Shown here: piece by piece, positions 36,856 through 46,528 of the stretch
How the letters are laid out: every line of letters begins with the position of its first letter
How positions within the stretch are numbered: the first letter of the stretch is position 1
Source: JAPOXR01 sp963664715
GTDB lineage: Bacteria > Pseudomonadota > Alphaproteobacteria > Rhodobacterales > Rhodobacteraceae
NCBI GenBank assembly: GCA_963664715.2
Contig: CAXXUY010000017.1
Location: 1 to 64,000 of the forward strand
Length of the DNA: 64,000 nt
Direction: 5' to 3'
The notes under the pieces: model-generated
Databases searched by the model: none
Told to the model about the DNA's origin: nothing
The model's input: the letters and a program-made list of their open reading frames with translations, nothing else
Made by a program: the position numbers and the translations under genes

Positions 36856-38436
36856 ATGAACAGATTCCTATTCGGTATTGTGACCATTTCGATGCTTGCC
36901 GTGTCTGCAATGACCGCAAGTGCCGAGCGCGTACTCCGGCTTGACGAGGTTGCTGTCGGCGAACTCGACCCGGCCAAGGCGTCGGATTACGCAGACTCGA
37001 TTCTCATGTTCAATGTCTACGATACGCTCGTACTCCCGCGCCAGGGAGGTCCCGGCCATGTTCCGCACCTTGCTGAGAGTTGGACCGGATCGGGCACCGA
37101 GTACACCTTCAATCTGCGGTCAGACGTGAAGTTCCAGAGTGGCAATCCGATGACCGCCGAGGACGTCATATTCTCGTTCGACCGGATGGTCGCAATCGGT
37201 CAGGGGCTTTCCTTCCTGTTCGGGAATGTGGAGAGCGTGGAAGCGGTTGACGCACAAACGGTCAAGTTCAATCTCTCGGAACCCTATGCACCGTTCGTTT
37301 CGGCACTGGTCAGGCTCCCGATCGTCGACAAGCAACTGGTCATGGAAAATCTTGGCGAAGGCGAAGGCGATATGGGCGACTGGGGAGCAGCATACCTGTC
37401 ACAGAATGGTGGAGGAACAGGCGCCTACAGCGTCCAGTCCCACAATCCACAGGCAGAGACAGTCATGGTCAAGAATGACAACTACTTCCTCGGAGTCGGC
37501 GAAAAGGCGCCTGATACAGTGCGTCTCCGCTACGGCCTGGAAGCGGCAACCGTCAGGACGCTCATCGCGCAGGGAGAACATGACATCTCGTCGCAATGGC
37601 TGCCGCCCGAGGTCAAGAAGGCCTTGGCTGCTGATGGAAACCAGTTGCTGACTGAGGGTGGAACGGGGTCGTTCTATTTCAAGATGAACACGGCGAAGGC
37701 ACCGCTTGACGATGTTCACTGCCGACTGGCGATTTCCAGTGCATTCGATTACGAATCGGTTCTGAAACTGATTGCCATAACCGATGAAATCTCCGAGGGC
37801 ACGGCGGCAACCGGTGCGATCACCGTCGGCATGTTCGGCGCAAATCAGGCGGATCAACCGCTGTCCAGGGATATCGACGCGGCGAAGGCAAATCTTGCCG
37901 AGTGCGGTCATGACCCCTCGGAGTTCTCCGTGGAAATCACATGGATCGCCGAAGTTCCGTTGGAAGAACGCCTCGCACTCCTGTTGCAGGCAAACCTTGC
38001 CGAAGTCGGCATCAACTCCTCGATCAAGAAGGTACCGTGGGCTGCATTCGCAGGAATGGTCGAAAGCGCGGAAAACACACCGAACATCTCGCAGATCTTC
38101 GTGACGGCCGTGACTGGCGACCCCGATACGCTGCTCTACGGGATGTACCACTCGAGCAAGGCAGGAACGTGGCAGTCGCCCGAGCATCTCAATGATGCCG
38201 AGGTTGACGAGTTGCTCGACGCCGGCCGAACCGGCTTAACGGATGACGAGCGCCAGAGCGCCTATGCTGCTCTCAACGACCGGCTTCTTGCCATTGCACC
38301 GTCGATCTACGGATTCGACAGCCAGGCCGTGTTTGTTGCCAGGCCTGGAATCAGCGTCCCGGCACTTTCCGACCCGGACAAGGCATTCGGCCTCGATACC
38401 ATGGGCTTTGCCTTCCGCCTGATGGAAATCGACTAG
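36856..38436 (+). CDS. ABC transporter substrate-binding protein, family 5 (peptide/opine type)
   Basis: Periplasmic receptor of 526 residues. The ATG at 36856 follows GGGGAG. Residues 1-23 form a signal peptide (FGIVTISMLAVSAMTASA). The SBP_bac_5 body includes YTFNLRSDVKFQSGNPMTAEDVIFSFDRM. A hairpin follows the stop, then two permeases and two ATPases. The ligand is probably the amide, peptide-like or hydantoin compound processed by the downstream Hyu enzymes. Confidence 0.9.
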   Translation: MNRFLFGIVTISMLAVSAMTASAERVLRLDEVAVGELDPAKASDYADSILMFNVYDTLVLPRQGGPGHVPHLAESWTGSGTEYTFNLRSDVKFQSGNPMTAEDVIFSFDRMVAIGQGLSFLFGNVESVEAVDAQTVKFNLSEPYAPFVSALVRLPIVDKQLVMENLGEGEGDMGDWGAAYLSQNGGGTGAYSVQSHNPQAETVMVKNDNYFLGVGEKAPDTVRLRYGLEAATVRTLIAQGEHDISSQWLPPEVKKALAADGNQLLTEGGTGSFYFKMNTAKAPLDDVHCRLAISSAFDYESVLKLIAITDEISEGTAATGAITVGMFGANQADQPLSRDIDAAKANLAECGHDPSEFSVEITWIAEVPLEERLALLLQANLAEVGINSSIKKVPWAAFAGMVESAENTPNISQIFVTAVTGDPDTLLYGMYHSSKAGTWQSPEHLNDAEVDELLDAGRTGLTDDERQSAYAALNDRLLAIAPSIYGFDSQAVFVARPGISVPALSDPDKAFGLDTMGFAFRLMEID

Positions 38437-38444
38437 ACAATAAT

Positions 38445-38475
38445 GGATCCGGCGTACAACATCTGCGCCGGATCC
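38445..38475 (+). other. intra-operon hairpin between binding protein and permease genes
   Basis: A perfect 10-bp inverted repeat (GGATCCGGCG / CGCCGGATCC, 11-nt loop) begins nine bases after the stop and ends 22 bases before the permease ATG. It is analogous in place to the dctP-dctQ hairpin and has no T-run. Its likely effect is mRNA stabilisation of the binding-protein gene. Confidence 0.6.
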
Positions 38476-38497
38476 TCGCTACCCGGAAAACCCGGAA

Positions 38498-39523
38498 ATG
38501 GTCGCAGTTATCAGGCTGCTTGCCGGACGGCTTGCAATTTCGTTACTTGTCCTGGTCGGGGTTTCCATACTCATCTTTGCAATCGCACGGGTCATCCCCG
38601 GAGATCCGGCCCGAATTGCCCTGGGTCCAAACGCGACCCCCGAGCAAGTCGAGAATCTCCGCCAGGACCTTCGACTGGATCAGCCCATCTGGCTGCAGTA
38701 CGGACACTTCCTTGCAAACCTGTCCCGGGGAGATCTCGGCACTTCGCTCTATACCAACCGGCCCGTGACGACCGATATCGCGCAGTTCCTGCCCGCGACG
38801 CTGGAACTGGTGTTTGCGGCAGGCTTGCTCATGGTCCTGATCGGCCTTCCGCTGGGAATAGTCGCCGCCAAGAACGAGGGCGGGGTCCTGGACAACGTCG
38901 TCCGGGTGATTTCGCTCCTGGGCGTCTCCGCTCCCAGTTTTGTCTGGGCGGTGATACTGATGCTGCTGTTCGCGTTCTTTCTGCCCCTGTTCCCGATCGC
39001 CGGGAGAATCGGAACCGAATTCGACGTTCCCCAGGTTACCGGGTTTCTCACCCTGGATTGTCTCCTGGACGGTCAGTTCGACGCGTTTGCAAATGCAATC
39101 TGGCACATTGCCCTGCCTGCATTCGCTCTGGCTCTATCCGGAATTGGCCAGGCTGCGAGACTTACCCGAGCCAACATGGTGGAGACGTACAAGAGGCCAT
39201 ACATCGAAATGGCTCGCTCATACGGGTTTCCCGAGTGGAAGATCGCACGCCGGTACGCGTTCCGACCCTCCCTCATACCATCCCTGACAATAATCGGTCT
39301 CGACTTCGCGGCGATGCTCGGGAACGCGTTCCTTGTCGAGGCAATTTTCGCCTGGCCCGGCCTGTCCCGATACGGAGTTGCGGTCATCCTTCGCAAGGAT
39401 CTGAATGCAATCGTTGGTACGGTGCTGATCATCTCGGCAGCGTTCCTGATCGCCAATCTCATAGTCGATCTGCTCATCGTGCTTGCAAATCCCCGCATTC
39501 GCCACGCGCGCGAACGGACATGA
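38498..39523 (+). CDS. ABC transporter permease, DppB-type
   Basis: Inner-membrane channel subunit of 341 residues. It has the N-terminal helix and RVIPGDPARIALG segment typical of DppB/OppB, and the EAA loop near EMARSYGFPEWKIARRYAFR. The stop overlaps the start of the next permease (ATGATGA). Confidence 0.92.
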   Translation: MVAVIRLLAGRLAISLLVLVGVSILIFAIARVIPGDPARIALGPNATPEQVENLRQDLRLDQPIWLQYGHFLANLSRGDLGTSLYTNRPVTTDIAQFLPATLELVFAAGLLMVLIGLPLGIVAAKNEGGVLDNVVRVISLLGVSAPSFVWAVILMLLFAFFLPLFPIAGRIGTEFDVPQVTGFLTLDCLLDGQFDAFANAIWHIALPAFALALSGIGQAARLTRANMVETYKRPYIEMARSYGFPEWKIARRYAFRPSLIPSLTIIGLDFAAMLGNAFLVEAIFAWPGLSRYGVAVILRKDLNAIVGTVLIISAAFLIANLIVDLLIVLANPRIRHARERT

Positions 39524-40353
39524 TGAGGGCAATCCACATAATCCTGTCTCGGCCACTGTCGGTCGCGGGGCTGATCCTGATCGCTGTCGTGGTCCTGTCA
39601 GCGGCGTTTGCTGACCTGTTGGCGCCATTTCCGGGCCATCGCGGTACGGTCGTTGATTTCACGAACTTCAACCAGCCACCAAGCTGGCAGAACCTGATGG
39701 GCACAGATCTTGTGGGCCGGGACCTGTTCAGCCGGATCCTTTACGCATACAGGCTTTCCCTGATCCTCGGAGTCGTCGTGCTCGCGATTGCAGTCCCTGT
39801 CGGAGTGACTGTTGGCCTCGTTGCGGGATATCTGGGCGGTTGGGTTCGCTTTCTGCTCATGCGAATGACAGACGTGTTCCTGTCGATTCCGCCACTCGTT
39901 CTCGCCATGTCGATCATGGGTGTGCTCGAGCCGACCCTCACAAATGGAATGATTGCAGTCACCGTGATGTGGTGGCCCTGGTATTCCCGCCTCGTCTACA
40001 ACCTGACCCTGTCAGAACGCGAGGAGGGCTATGTGCTTGCCGCCGAAGTCATCGGGGCGTCCAGATTGCACACCATGTTCCGTGAAGTCCTCCCGAACTG
40101 TGTTCCCGCGATCCTGACCAAGATGACCCTTGATCTGGGCTTTGTCATTCTGATCGCGTCGTCACTGTCGTTTCTTGGTCTTGGCGTACAGCCTCCCACG
40201 CCGGATCTCGGATCCATGGTTGCAGAGGGCGCACAATACCTGCCCGATTCCTGGTGGCTGACCGTGTTTCCCGGGCTCGCCATTCTCGTCGCAGTGTTCG
40301 GTTTCAATCTCCTGGGCGATGCCCTGCGCGATATTCTCGGAACCGATCAATGA
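39520..40353 (+). CDS. ABC transporter permease, DppC-type
   Basis: Second channel subunit, 277 residues from the ATG at 39520 (39523 is also ATG). It contains LMGTDLVGRDLFSRILY, as in DppC, and the EAA loop LAAEVIGASRLHTMFREVLPN. The long upstream extension in the same frame is a shadow of the DppB-type gene. It overlaps its neighbours by four bases each. Confidence 0.92.
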   Translation: MMRAIHIILSRPLSVAGLILIAVVVLSAAFADLLAPFPGHRGTVVDFTNFNQPPSWQNLMGTDLVGRDLFSRILYAYRLSLILGVVVLAIAVPVGVTVGLVAGYLGGWVRFLLMRMTDVFLSIPPLVLAMSIMGVLEPTLTNGMIAVTVMWWPWYSRLVYNLTLSEREEGYVLAAEVIGASRLHTMFREVLPNCVPAILTKMTLDLGFVILIASSLSFLGLGVQPPTPDLGSMVAEGAQYLPDSWWLTVFPGLAILVAVFGFNLLGDALRDILGTDQ

Positions 40354-41231
40354 GTGACAACACCCTCGATATCCTTGATTTGAGGCTCTCGTTTCGGGAT
40401 CACACGGGTTCCACCGAGGTGCTGCACGGCGTTTCACTCTCCATCGCATCGGAAGAGCGAGTGGCACTGGTCGGGGAGTCGGGTTCAGGAAAGTCGGTCA
40501 CGGCCCGGGCTGTACTCGGACTCCTGCAGTCGCAGCGAAATGCGCATCTGTCCGGCCGGATCCTGTTTGAGGGAGAGGACATCTCGGAACTCTCCGGTGC
40601 GCAGCGGCGCAGATTGCGGGGCACACGCATGTCAATGATCTTCCAGGATCCGGTGTCTTCGCTGAATCCACTGTTCCGAATCGAGGACCAGTTCCGGGAG
40701 GTCCTGCGCCGAATCGATCGATCCACGGGAAGAAAGAAGACTCGAGAGATTGCCGGAAACCTGCTGCGAGACGTATCAATCGACGACCCGGAACGCGTAC
40801 TTTCCTCCTTCCCGTTCCAGCTCTCAGGGGGAATGAACCAGCGCGTGATGATTGCGATGGCTCTCGTAAATGAACCTTCGCTGCTGATTGCGGACGAACC
40901 GGGAACCGCTCTCGACGTTACTGTTCAGGACCAGACGCTGAGACTCATGCGGCATCTCGTCGATGCTCGCCGGGCAGCCGTGTTCCTGATTTCACACAAT
41001 CTTGGTGTCGTCAGGGAATTCTCGAACAGGCTGTATGTGATCTATCGAGGCAGAATCGTCGAATCCGGCCCGACCAGTTCGATATTCGAAAACCCTCGCC
41101 ACCCCTACACGAGAGCCCTCCTTGCCGCCGTACCCAGGATCACCAGGAGTGGCATTCCGGATATCGAAGAGGCATCCGATGCATTCCTGGCTCCCTGCGA
41201 GGTTCACGATGCAGGATTGGACGCGTCATGA
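40350..41231 (+). CDS. ABC transporter ATP-binding protein, DppD-type
   Basis: Cytoplasmic ATPase of 293 residues. Walker A is GESGSGKS (near residue 43), the signature is LSGGMNQR, and Walker B is LLIADEPGTALD. The C-terminal oligopeptide-transporter extension is short and contains one cysteine (APCEVHD), fewer than the four that ligate Fe-S in some DppD proteins. Confidence 0.93.
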   Translation: MSDNTLDILDLRLSFRDHTGSTEVLHGVSLSIASEERVALVGESGSGKSVTARAVLGLLQSQRNAHLSGRILFEGEDISELSGAQRRRLRGTRMSMIFQDPVSSLNPLFRIEDQFREVLRRIDRSTGRKKTREIAGNLLRDVSIDDPERVLSSFPFQLSGGMNQRVMIAMALVNEPSLLIADEPGTALDVTVQDQTLRLMRHLVDARRAAVFLISHNLGVVREFSNRLYVIYRGRIVESGPTSSIFENPRHPYTRALLAAVPRITRSGIPDIEEASDAFLAPCEVHDAGLDAS

Positions 41232-42040
41232 CCGAGTCGCTTGTCAGAATCCGGAACCTTGCGAAGACCTTCCGCCTCGGCGCACGGGAAGTCCAGGCCG
41301 TGAAGGAGTTCTCGGTTGACGTGGCAACAGGTGAATGCCTCGCGCTTGTCGGCGAGTCAGGATCCGGCAAGAGCACGATCGCCAACATGATTCTCGGCAT
41401 CCTGCAACCGACCCACGGCGACATCTTCTTTGACGGCAAACCTCTTCCAGCCCGGCGAACTCTCCGACACAAGCGCCGGATACAGCTGGTCCAGCAGAAT
41501 CCACTTTCGGCGCTCAACCCCAACCGTAGCGTGGGTTCGTCACTGCGGCTGCCGCTGGATGTTCACGCGCTCGGCGAACGGTCACGACGCCCTCAACGCG
41601 TGGCCCAACTGCTCGAAGAAGTTGGACTTGATCCGGAGATTGCCCGCCGTTCACCTGCCACCCTTTCGGGTGGCCAGCGACAAAGGGTTGCCATCGCCCG
41701 GGCGCGTGCCTGCAAGTCGGAACTGATCGTACTCGATGAACCCACATCTGCGCTGGATGTCATCGTGCAGGCCCGGATACTGAGGCTCCTGAACAGCCTG
41801 CGGGAGAAAGGGAACCTGACCTACATCTTCATCACCCATGACCTCGCAGTGGTTCGCGCCGTTGCCGACCGCGTCGCGGTGCTGAGTCGGGGGGAACTTG
41901 TCGAACTCGGCTCGACAGACCAGGTATTCAGCAAGCCCGGGCACCCCTATACGCGCAACCTCATTTCCGCGTCACCGGTCGTTACCGCTGAGGAGGAAGC
42001 TGTTCGGGACCAGTTGAGACAGGGCATCGCAAGTGTTTGA
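41228..42040 (+). CDS. ABC transporter ATP-binding protein, DppF-type
   Basis: Second ATPase, 270 residues. It has Walker A GESGSGKS, signature LSGGQRQR and Walker B LIVLDEPTSALD. It starts within the stop of the DppD-type gene (ATGA) and its end overlaps the GAF gene by eight bases, keeping the operon translationally coupled. Confidence 0.93.
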   Translation: MTESLVRIRNLAKTFRLGAREVQAVKEFSVDVATGECLALVGESGSGKSTIANMILGILQPTHGDIFFDGKPLPARRTLRHKRRIQLVQQNPLSALNPNRSVGSSLRLPLDVHALGERSRRPQRVAQLLEEVGLDPEIARRSPATLSGGQRQRVAIARARACKSELIVLDEPTSALDVIVQARILRLLNSLREKGNLTYIFITHDLAVVRAVADRVAVLSRGELVELGSTDQVFSKPGHPYTRNLISASPVVTAEEEAVRDQLRQGIASV

Positions 42041-42533
42041 AAACATTATGACCCAGACATTTCGGCATGGTTGCATCGATCCGGATTGGGCTCACGCAGC
42101 CCTGTGCAAACTTGCACAGTCGCATGTCGGAGCGCGGCTCTTTACGCTGATGGCCTTCGATGCCGGAACCGGGCAGGCGCAGAGGCTGTATTCCAACATG
42201 CCCGATGCCTATCCCGTTTCCGGTCTCAAACCTCTCCCGCAGAACGACTGGGCCGAAACCGTCATAACCAACCGCCAGGTCTTTGCAGCCAATACCATAG
42301 AGGAAATCGCCAGGGTGTTTCCTGACCACGAACTGATCGGTGAACTCGGCTGCGGTGCCGTCCTGAATATTCCGGTGTGGGATTGCCAAGAGATTCTCGG
42401 AACGATCAATTGCCTCGACCGCACCGGGTCCTATGGCCCGTCCCGGGTCAGGGATGCCGAGGATTTGAGGTTGCCGGGAATTCTGAGCTTCCTGCTGGAA
42501 AGATCACGCCCACGGAATGGAGACCGCAAATGA
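42033..42533 (+). CDS. stand-alone GAF-domain protein
   Basis: It is 166 residues from a GTG at 42033 (an ATG five codons on is possible). A single GAF domain occupies about residues 25-155 (ARLFTLMAFDAGTGQAQRLYSNMP, CGAVLNIPVWDCQEILGTINCLD). There is no output domain. Such proteins bind small ligands and occur in amidase/hydantoinase operons. It is tightly coupled on both sides: eight bases overlap upstream and ATGA with hyuA downstream. Confidence 0.82.
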   Translation: MFENIMTQTFRHGCIDPDWAHAALCKLAQSHVGARLFTLMAFDAGTGQAQRLYSNMPDAYPVSGLKPLPQNDWAETVITNRQVFAANTIEEIARVFPDHELIGELGCGAVLNIPVWDCQEILGTINCLDRTGSYGPSRVRDAEDLRLPGILSFLLERSRPRNGDRK

Positions 42534-44605
42534 GCAAGACGATAACGAGGGTTGCAACAGATGTCGGCGGAACATTCACCGATCTGGTCTGTTTTGAATT
42601 CAACCCGGATACGGGCAAGACTGCCGTCACGACCGCAAAGGCTGCAACAACGCCGCCCGACTATGAACGGGGCATGATGGATGTTCTCTCCAAGGGCAAT
42701 GTCGCTATTGCCAATGTGGATTTCCTGGCGCACGGCACGACCGTCGTGATCAACGCCCTGACGGAGCGCAAGGGTGCCAGGGTCGGAGTGATTTCGACAG
42801 AAGGATTTCGTGACACCCTCGAGATCGCAAGGGGCAACCGCCCGGACTTCTTCAACCTTCACTACGTGAAACCACCACCATTTGTTCCACGCTGCCTCAG
42901 GCGCGAGGTTCCAGGCCGAATGAACTACCTCGGGGAAGAAATGAGACCCCTCGATCTCGAGCCCCTCCCGGGCATCCTGGCCGACTTCAGGGAAGAGGGT
43001 GTCGAGGCAGTGGCGATCTGCCTGCTGCACTCCTATGCCAACCCGTCGCACGAACAGTCGGTCGAACGTGAGGTCAGGAGCCTCTGGCCCGGGGTTCCGG
43101 TCGTTTCTTCACACAGTATTGCCCGGGAATGGCGGGAATACGAACGGACCAACACGACGGTCCTGTCGGCCTATGTGCAGCCCGTGGCCGAGCGATACCT
43201 CGAAAGGCTCAGCGCTTCCTTGGAGGAAGGCGGGTTTGCCGGAAGCCCATACGTCATGCAATCGAATTGCGGAATAGACTCGCTGCAGTCCGCTGCGCGA
43301 ACCCCGATCACGATGATCGAGTCCGGCCCGTCATCAGGTGTCTGGGGAGCAGCGGAACTGGGCAGGCTCACGGGCAATCCCAACGTGATCGCGCTTGATA
43401 TCGGTGGCACCACGGCAAAGTGTTCGCTGATCGAAAACGGCAACATCAGGATCGTGACCGACTACTGGATCGAGAGAGACAGGAAATCCGCCGGGTACCC
43501 TGTAATGGTACCGGTCGTTGACCTGGTCGAGATCGGCAATGGCGGCGGATCAATTGCATGGGTTGATGAATTCGGAAAGCTGCATGTCGGCCCCCAGTCA
43601 GCCGGGGCGGTGCCGGGGCCGGCCGCCTACGGCAAGGGGGGTGAGCACGCAACGACGACCGACGCCAATCTGTGGCTCGGAAGAATCAACCCGAACTATT
43701 TCTGTGGCGGTGAATTGACTGCGGACATGGCCGCGGCAGGCCAGGCAATCGCCGCGGTCGGCAACAAGCTCGGTGTTGACGCCAATGCAGCCGCAATGGG
43801 AATCATCAGGATTGCCAACAACAATATGGTCAACGCCCTCAAGCTTGTCTCACTCAACAGGGGATTTGACCCGCGCGACTTTACGCTGGTTGCATTCGGA
43901 GGCGGCGGAGGGATGCATGCAGTCGCACTTGCACAGGAACTCGGCATCAGGCGGGTGGTCATACCGGCAGACGCTGCTGTCTTTTCTGCCTGGGGAATGA
44001 CGATGTCGGACCTGCGCCGTGACCTCATCGTCACGAAACTGGTCGATGTCAAACCCGAAACCGCGGACAGCATTGAATTGGTATTTCGTGAAACGGAGGA
44101 CATTGCCAGGGCGCAGTTCGAGAAGGAGAGAGTCGATTCAGCGCGCCTGTCATTCAAGCGATTTGGCAAGTTCCGCTACCAGAACCAGGAGCATACGAGC
44201 GAGGTTGACCTCGGCAGCGCCGCAGTCACAGCGGACCGGATTGGTGAAATCAGGGAGCAATTCGAAACCGGCTACGAACGGGAATACACCTATAGGCTGG
44301 ACGCTCCGATCGAACTGGTCGGAATTCACCTGGCTGCCACCGCCAGCGTGGGCAGCGTGGAAATGAAGCCGCAGGAAATCGGTGATGCTGATCCGGAGTC
44401 GGCGAGCAAGGGAACGCGCCGGGTCAATTACGGGCAGGAAGGGGTTCTCGAGGCAAGGATCCTGGATGAAGCAAGACTGAAGCCCGGAATGCGGTTCCAG
44501 GGCCCGGCGATCATTGAGGGTGCCGGCTCGACCGTAGTGGCACACGCATCGAACCAGGTCAGCATAGACAGCTTCGGCAACATTGTGATTGCAGTCGATC
44601 CGTGA
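42530..44605 (+). CDS. hyuA: hydantoinase/oxoprolinase subunit A
   Basis: ATP-dependent cyclic-imide or lactam hydrolase subunit with the ASKHA nucleotide fold, 691 residues from the ATG at 42530. It has the N-terminal VATDVGGTFTDLV, the second phosphate loop IALDIGGTTAKCSLI (near residue 288) and AFGGGGGMHAVALAQELG (near 458). With HyuB it forms 5-oxoprolinase, N-methylhydantoinase or acetophenone-carboxylase-like enzymes; which one cannot be fixed from sequence. Confidence 0.92.
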   Translation: MSKTITRVATDVGGTFTDLVCFEFNPDTGKTAVTTAKAATTPPDYERGMMDVLSKGNVAIANVDFLAHGTTVVINALTERKGARVGVISTEGFRDTLEIARGNRPDFFNLHYVKPPPFVPRCLRREVPGRMNYLGEEMRPLDLEPLPGILADFREEGVEAVAICLLHSYANPSHEQSVEREVRSLWPGVPVVSSHSIAREWREYERTNTTVLSAYVQPVAERYLERLSASLEEGGFAGSPYVMQSNCGIDSLQSAARTPITMIESGPSSGVWGAAELGRLTGNPNVIALDIGGTTAKCSLIENGNIRIVTDYWIERDRKSAGYPVMVPVVDLVEIGNGGGSIAWVDEFGKLHVGPQSAGAVPGPAAYGKGGEHATTTDANLWLGRINPNYFCGGELTADMAAAGQAIAAVGNKLGVDANAAAMGIIRIANNNMVNALKLVSLNRGFDPRDFTLVAFGGGGGMHAVALAQELGIRRVVIPADAAVFSAWGMTMSDLRRDLIVTKLVDVKPETADSIELVFRETEDIARAQFEKERVDSARLSFKRFGKFRYQNQEHTSEVDLGSAAVTADRIGEIREQFETGYEREYTYRLDAPIELVGIHLAATASVGSVEMKPQEIGDADPESASKGTRRVNYGQEGVLEARILDEARLKPGMRFQGPAIIEGAGSTVVAHASNQVSIDSFGNIVIAVDP

Positions 44606-44670
44606 CGAAGCGCCACATGACCGATTGCCCGAATGCACGGCCAGGAAATTTTAATGGAGCTAAAAAATGA

Positions 44671-44698
44671 TTGACAATTCATCGCAGAATTTTACTCT
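44671..44698 (+). promoter_or_regulatory. possible internal promoter upstream of hyuB
   Basis: TTGACA (44671-44676) and TACTCT (44693-44698) with a 16-base spacer in the 216-base gap after hyuA, the largest gap within the locus. It could supply extra transcript for hyuB, the racemase and the second hyuB. Confidence 0.35.
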
Positions 44699-44821
44699 AC
44701 CCAAATTCGGGCAACGGCTGACTTGCAGCGGGAGGCAGCGCGGCATTGCCAGCGCCGGAACCCGGCAGACTGCGTCGAACGCCGGGAGATGCGTCGCAGA
44801 TGAGAGCCAGCAGGACTGACC

Positions 44822-46486
44822 ATGCGCAGACAGGATTACGACCCTATTACGCTCGAGATCATCCAGAACTCACTTCAGGCTGCGGCTGACGAGATGTTTG
44901 CCGCAATGCGAAAAACTGCCATGAGTTCCATCATTTACGAGGTTCTCGACATGGGAACCGGAATCATGGACCCAAAGGGGGAAATCGCCTCCTCGGGGGC
45001 AGGAATTCCCGCGTTCATCGGTGTGCTCGACAAGTCGGTGAAGGTCATCATCCGGAAGTTCTGCAATCCTGGAGAGGTCCAAGCTGGAGACGTGTTTGCG
45101 ACCAATGACCCGTATCATGGTGGCGTTACCCACCTGAACGACATCGTCGTGATGATGCCGGTCTTTCACAATGGCACGCTGATCGCATGGTGCGCAAATA
45201 TCGCCCACAACTCCGACGTCGGAGGAATGGCGCCGGGCTCGCTGACCGGTGAGGCGGTATCGATCTTTCAGGAGGGGCTTCGCCTTCCGGCGGTAAAGAT
45301 CATTTCCCGGGGCGAAACGATCGAACCGGTAATGGAAGTCATCAAGGTCAATTCGCGCATGCCCGACGTGCTCGAGGGCGACCTCTGGGCTGCGATTGCC
45401 TCGGTCAGGGTAGGAGCCAGGCGAATAGAGGCACTGGCGGAAAAATACGGAACCGAGACCTTCCTCGAGGCGATGGACTCTTTCATGGAATTTGGTGAAC
45501 AGTCATCGCTCAAGGCGCTTGCCGGTCTTCCCGACGGCACTTTCGAACTGTCCGAGGAACAGGACAATGGACAGGTCTACAACGTGAAGATCACGATTGG
45601 CAACGACGCGTTCCAGGTCGACCTGCGCGACAACCCCGACCAGATCGATGGACCGCTAAATACCAGCAGGGACGGCGTCATGGTCGCCGCGCAGATGATA
45701 TTCAAGTCGCTGACTGATCCTTATTCGCCTGCAAATGGCGGGTCGTTTCGGCCGATCGAGCTTCTTACGAGGGAAGGTTCCGTCTTCCATGCCCGCGAGC
45801 CGGCTCCACTCGGCTTCTACTACGAGATCGAGCTGCGCGTGTATGACCTGATGTGGCGATGCCTCGCAAGGCACATGCCGGAGAAACTGGCCGCAGGGCA
45901 TTTTGCATCGGTCTGCGGAACCTTTGTCGGCGGAATCCATCCCGATACGGGGCGCCAGTACACCGTCATCGAGCCGCAGCTCGGCGGTTGGGGCGCCAGC
46001 CAGAGAGGTGACGGCAACACCGCCATGTTCTGCGGTTTCCACGGCGAAACCTACAATTGCCCGGCGGAAATCAACGAAGCGCGCAACGGGCTGATCGTGG
46101 ACCGGATGGAGCTGAATACCGAACCCGGCGGGGAAGGCAGGCATATGGGTGGCCGCGGCATAGTGATGGACTACCGTGTCCGATCCGACAAGGGATTCCT
46201 GACCGCGGGGTACACTCGTTCGAAGTTTCCGGCCTGGGGGCTTGACGGCGGGAGGGATGGATCACCCAATTACATCGAGTTCATTCCCAGGGAAGGTGAA
46301 AGACAGACTTTCGCTGCCGTGTCCGGCCTGGACACGCGGAAGGATGACGTCATCCGGGTCATCACCGGAAGTGGAGGAGGCCTGGGGAATCCACGCGACC
46401 GGGATCCCGACCTGGTGCGCGAAGACGTGCGGAACGGATTGCTGTCAGCCGAACGGGCAAGGGAAGTCTTTGGATTCCAGCCTTGA
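44822..46486 (+). CDS. hyuB: hydantoinase/oxoprolinase subunit B, copy 1
   Basis: Partner subunit of HyuA, 554 residues with AGGA seven bases upstream. The HyuB signatures DPITLEIIQNSLQAAADEMF, TNDPYHGGVTHLNDI, SDVGGMAPGS and RGIVMDYR are present. It is paralogous over its full length to the gene at 47380-48966 and is separated from it by a racemase. Confidence 0.92.
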   Translation: MRRQDYDPITLEIIQNSLQAAADEMFAAMRKTAMSSIIYEVLDMGTGIMDPKGEIASSGAGIPAFIGVLDKSVKVIIRKFCNPGEVQAGDVFATNDPYHGGVTHLNDIVVMMPVFHNGTLIAWCANIAHNSDVGGMAPGSLTGEAVSIFQEGLRLPAVKIISRGETIEPVMEVIKVNSRMPDVLEGDLWAAIASVRVGARRIEALAEKYGTETFLEAMDSFMEFGEQSSLKALAGLPDGTFELSEEQDNGQVYNVKITIGNDAFQVDLRDNPDQIDGPLNTSRDGVMVAAQMIFKSLTDPYSPANGGSFRPIELLTREGSVFHAREPAPLGFYYEIELRVYDLMWRCLARHMPEKLAAGHFASVCGTFVGGIHPDTGRQYTVIEPQLGGWGASQRGDGNTAMFCGFHGETYNCPAEINEARNGLIVDRMELNTEPGGEGRHMGGRGIVMDYRVRSDKGFLTAGYTRSKFPAWGLDGGRDGSPNYIEFIPREGERQTFAAVSGLDTRKDDVIRVITGSGGGLGNPRDRDPDLVREDVRNGLLSAERAREVFGFQP

Positions 46487-46528
46487 GTTTCGGAGCACGC
46501 CTGACCTGCCAAGCCGAATGGAGGACAA

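Noticed and set aside
38443..39519. Long in-frame upstream extension of the DppC-type gene
   Set aside because: It is a second frame of the DppB-type gene; the translation is not protein-like and the operon overlap ATGATGA fixes the start.
44667..44819. Possible 50-residue gene between hyuA and hyuB with GGAG before its ATG
   Set aside because: No recognisable domain, low-complexity C-terminal half, and its beginning coincides with a promoter-like TTGACA.
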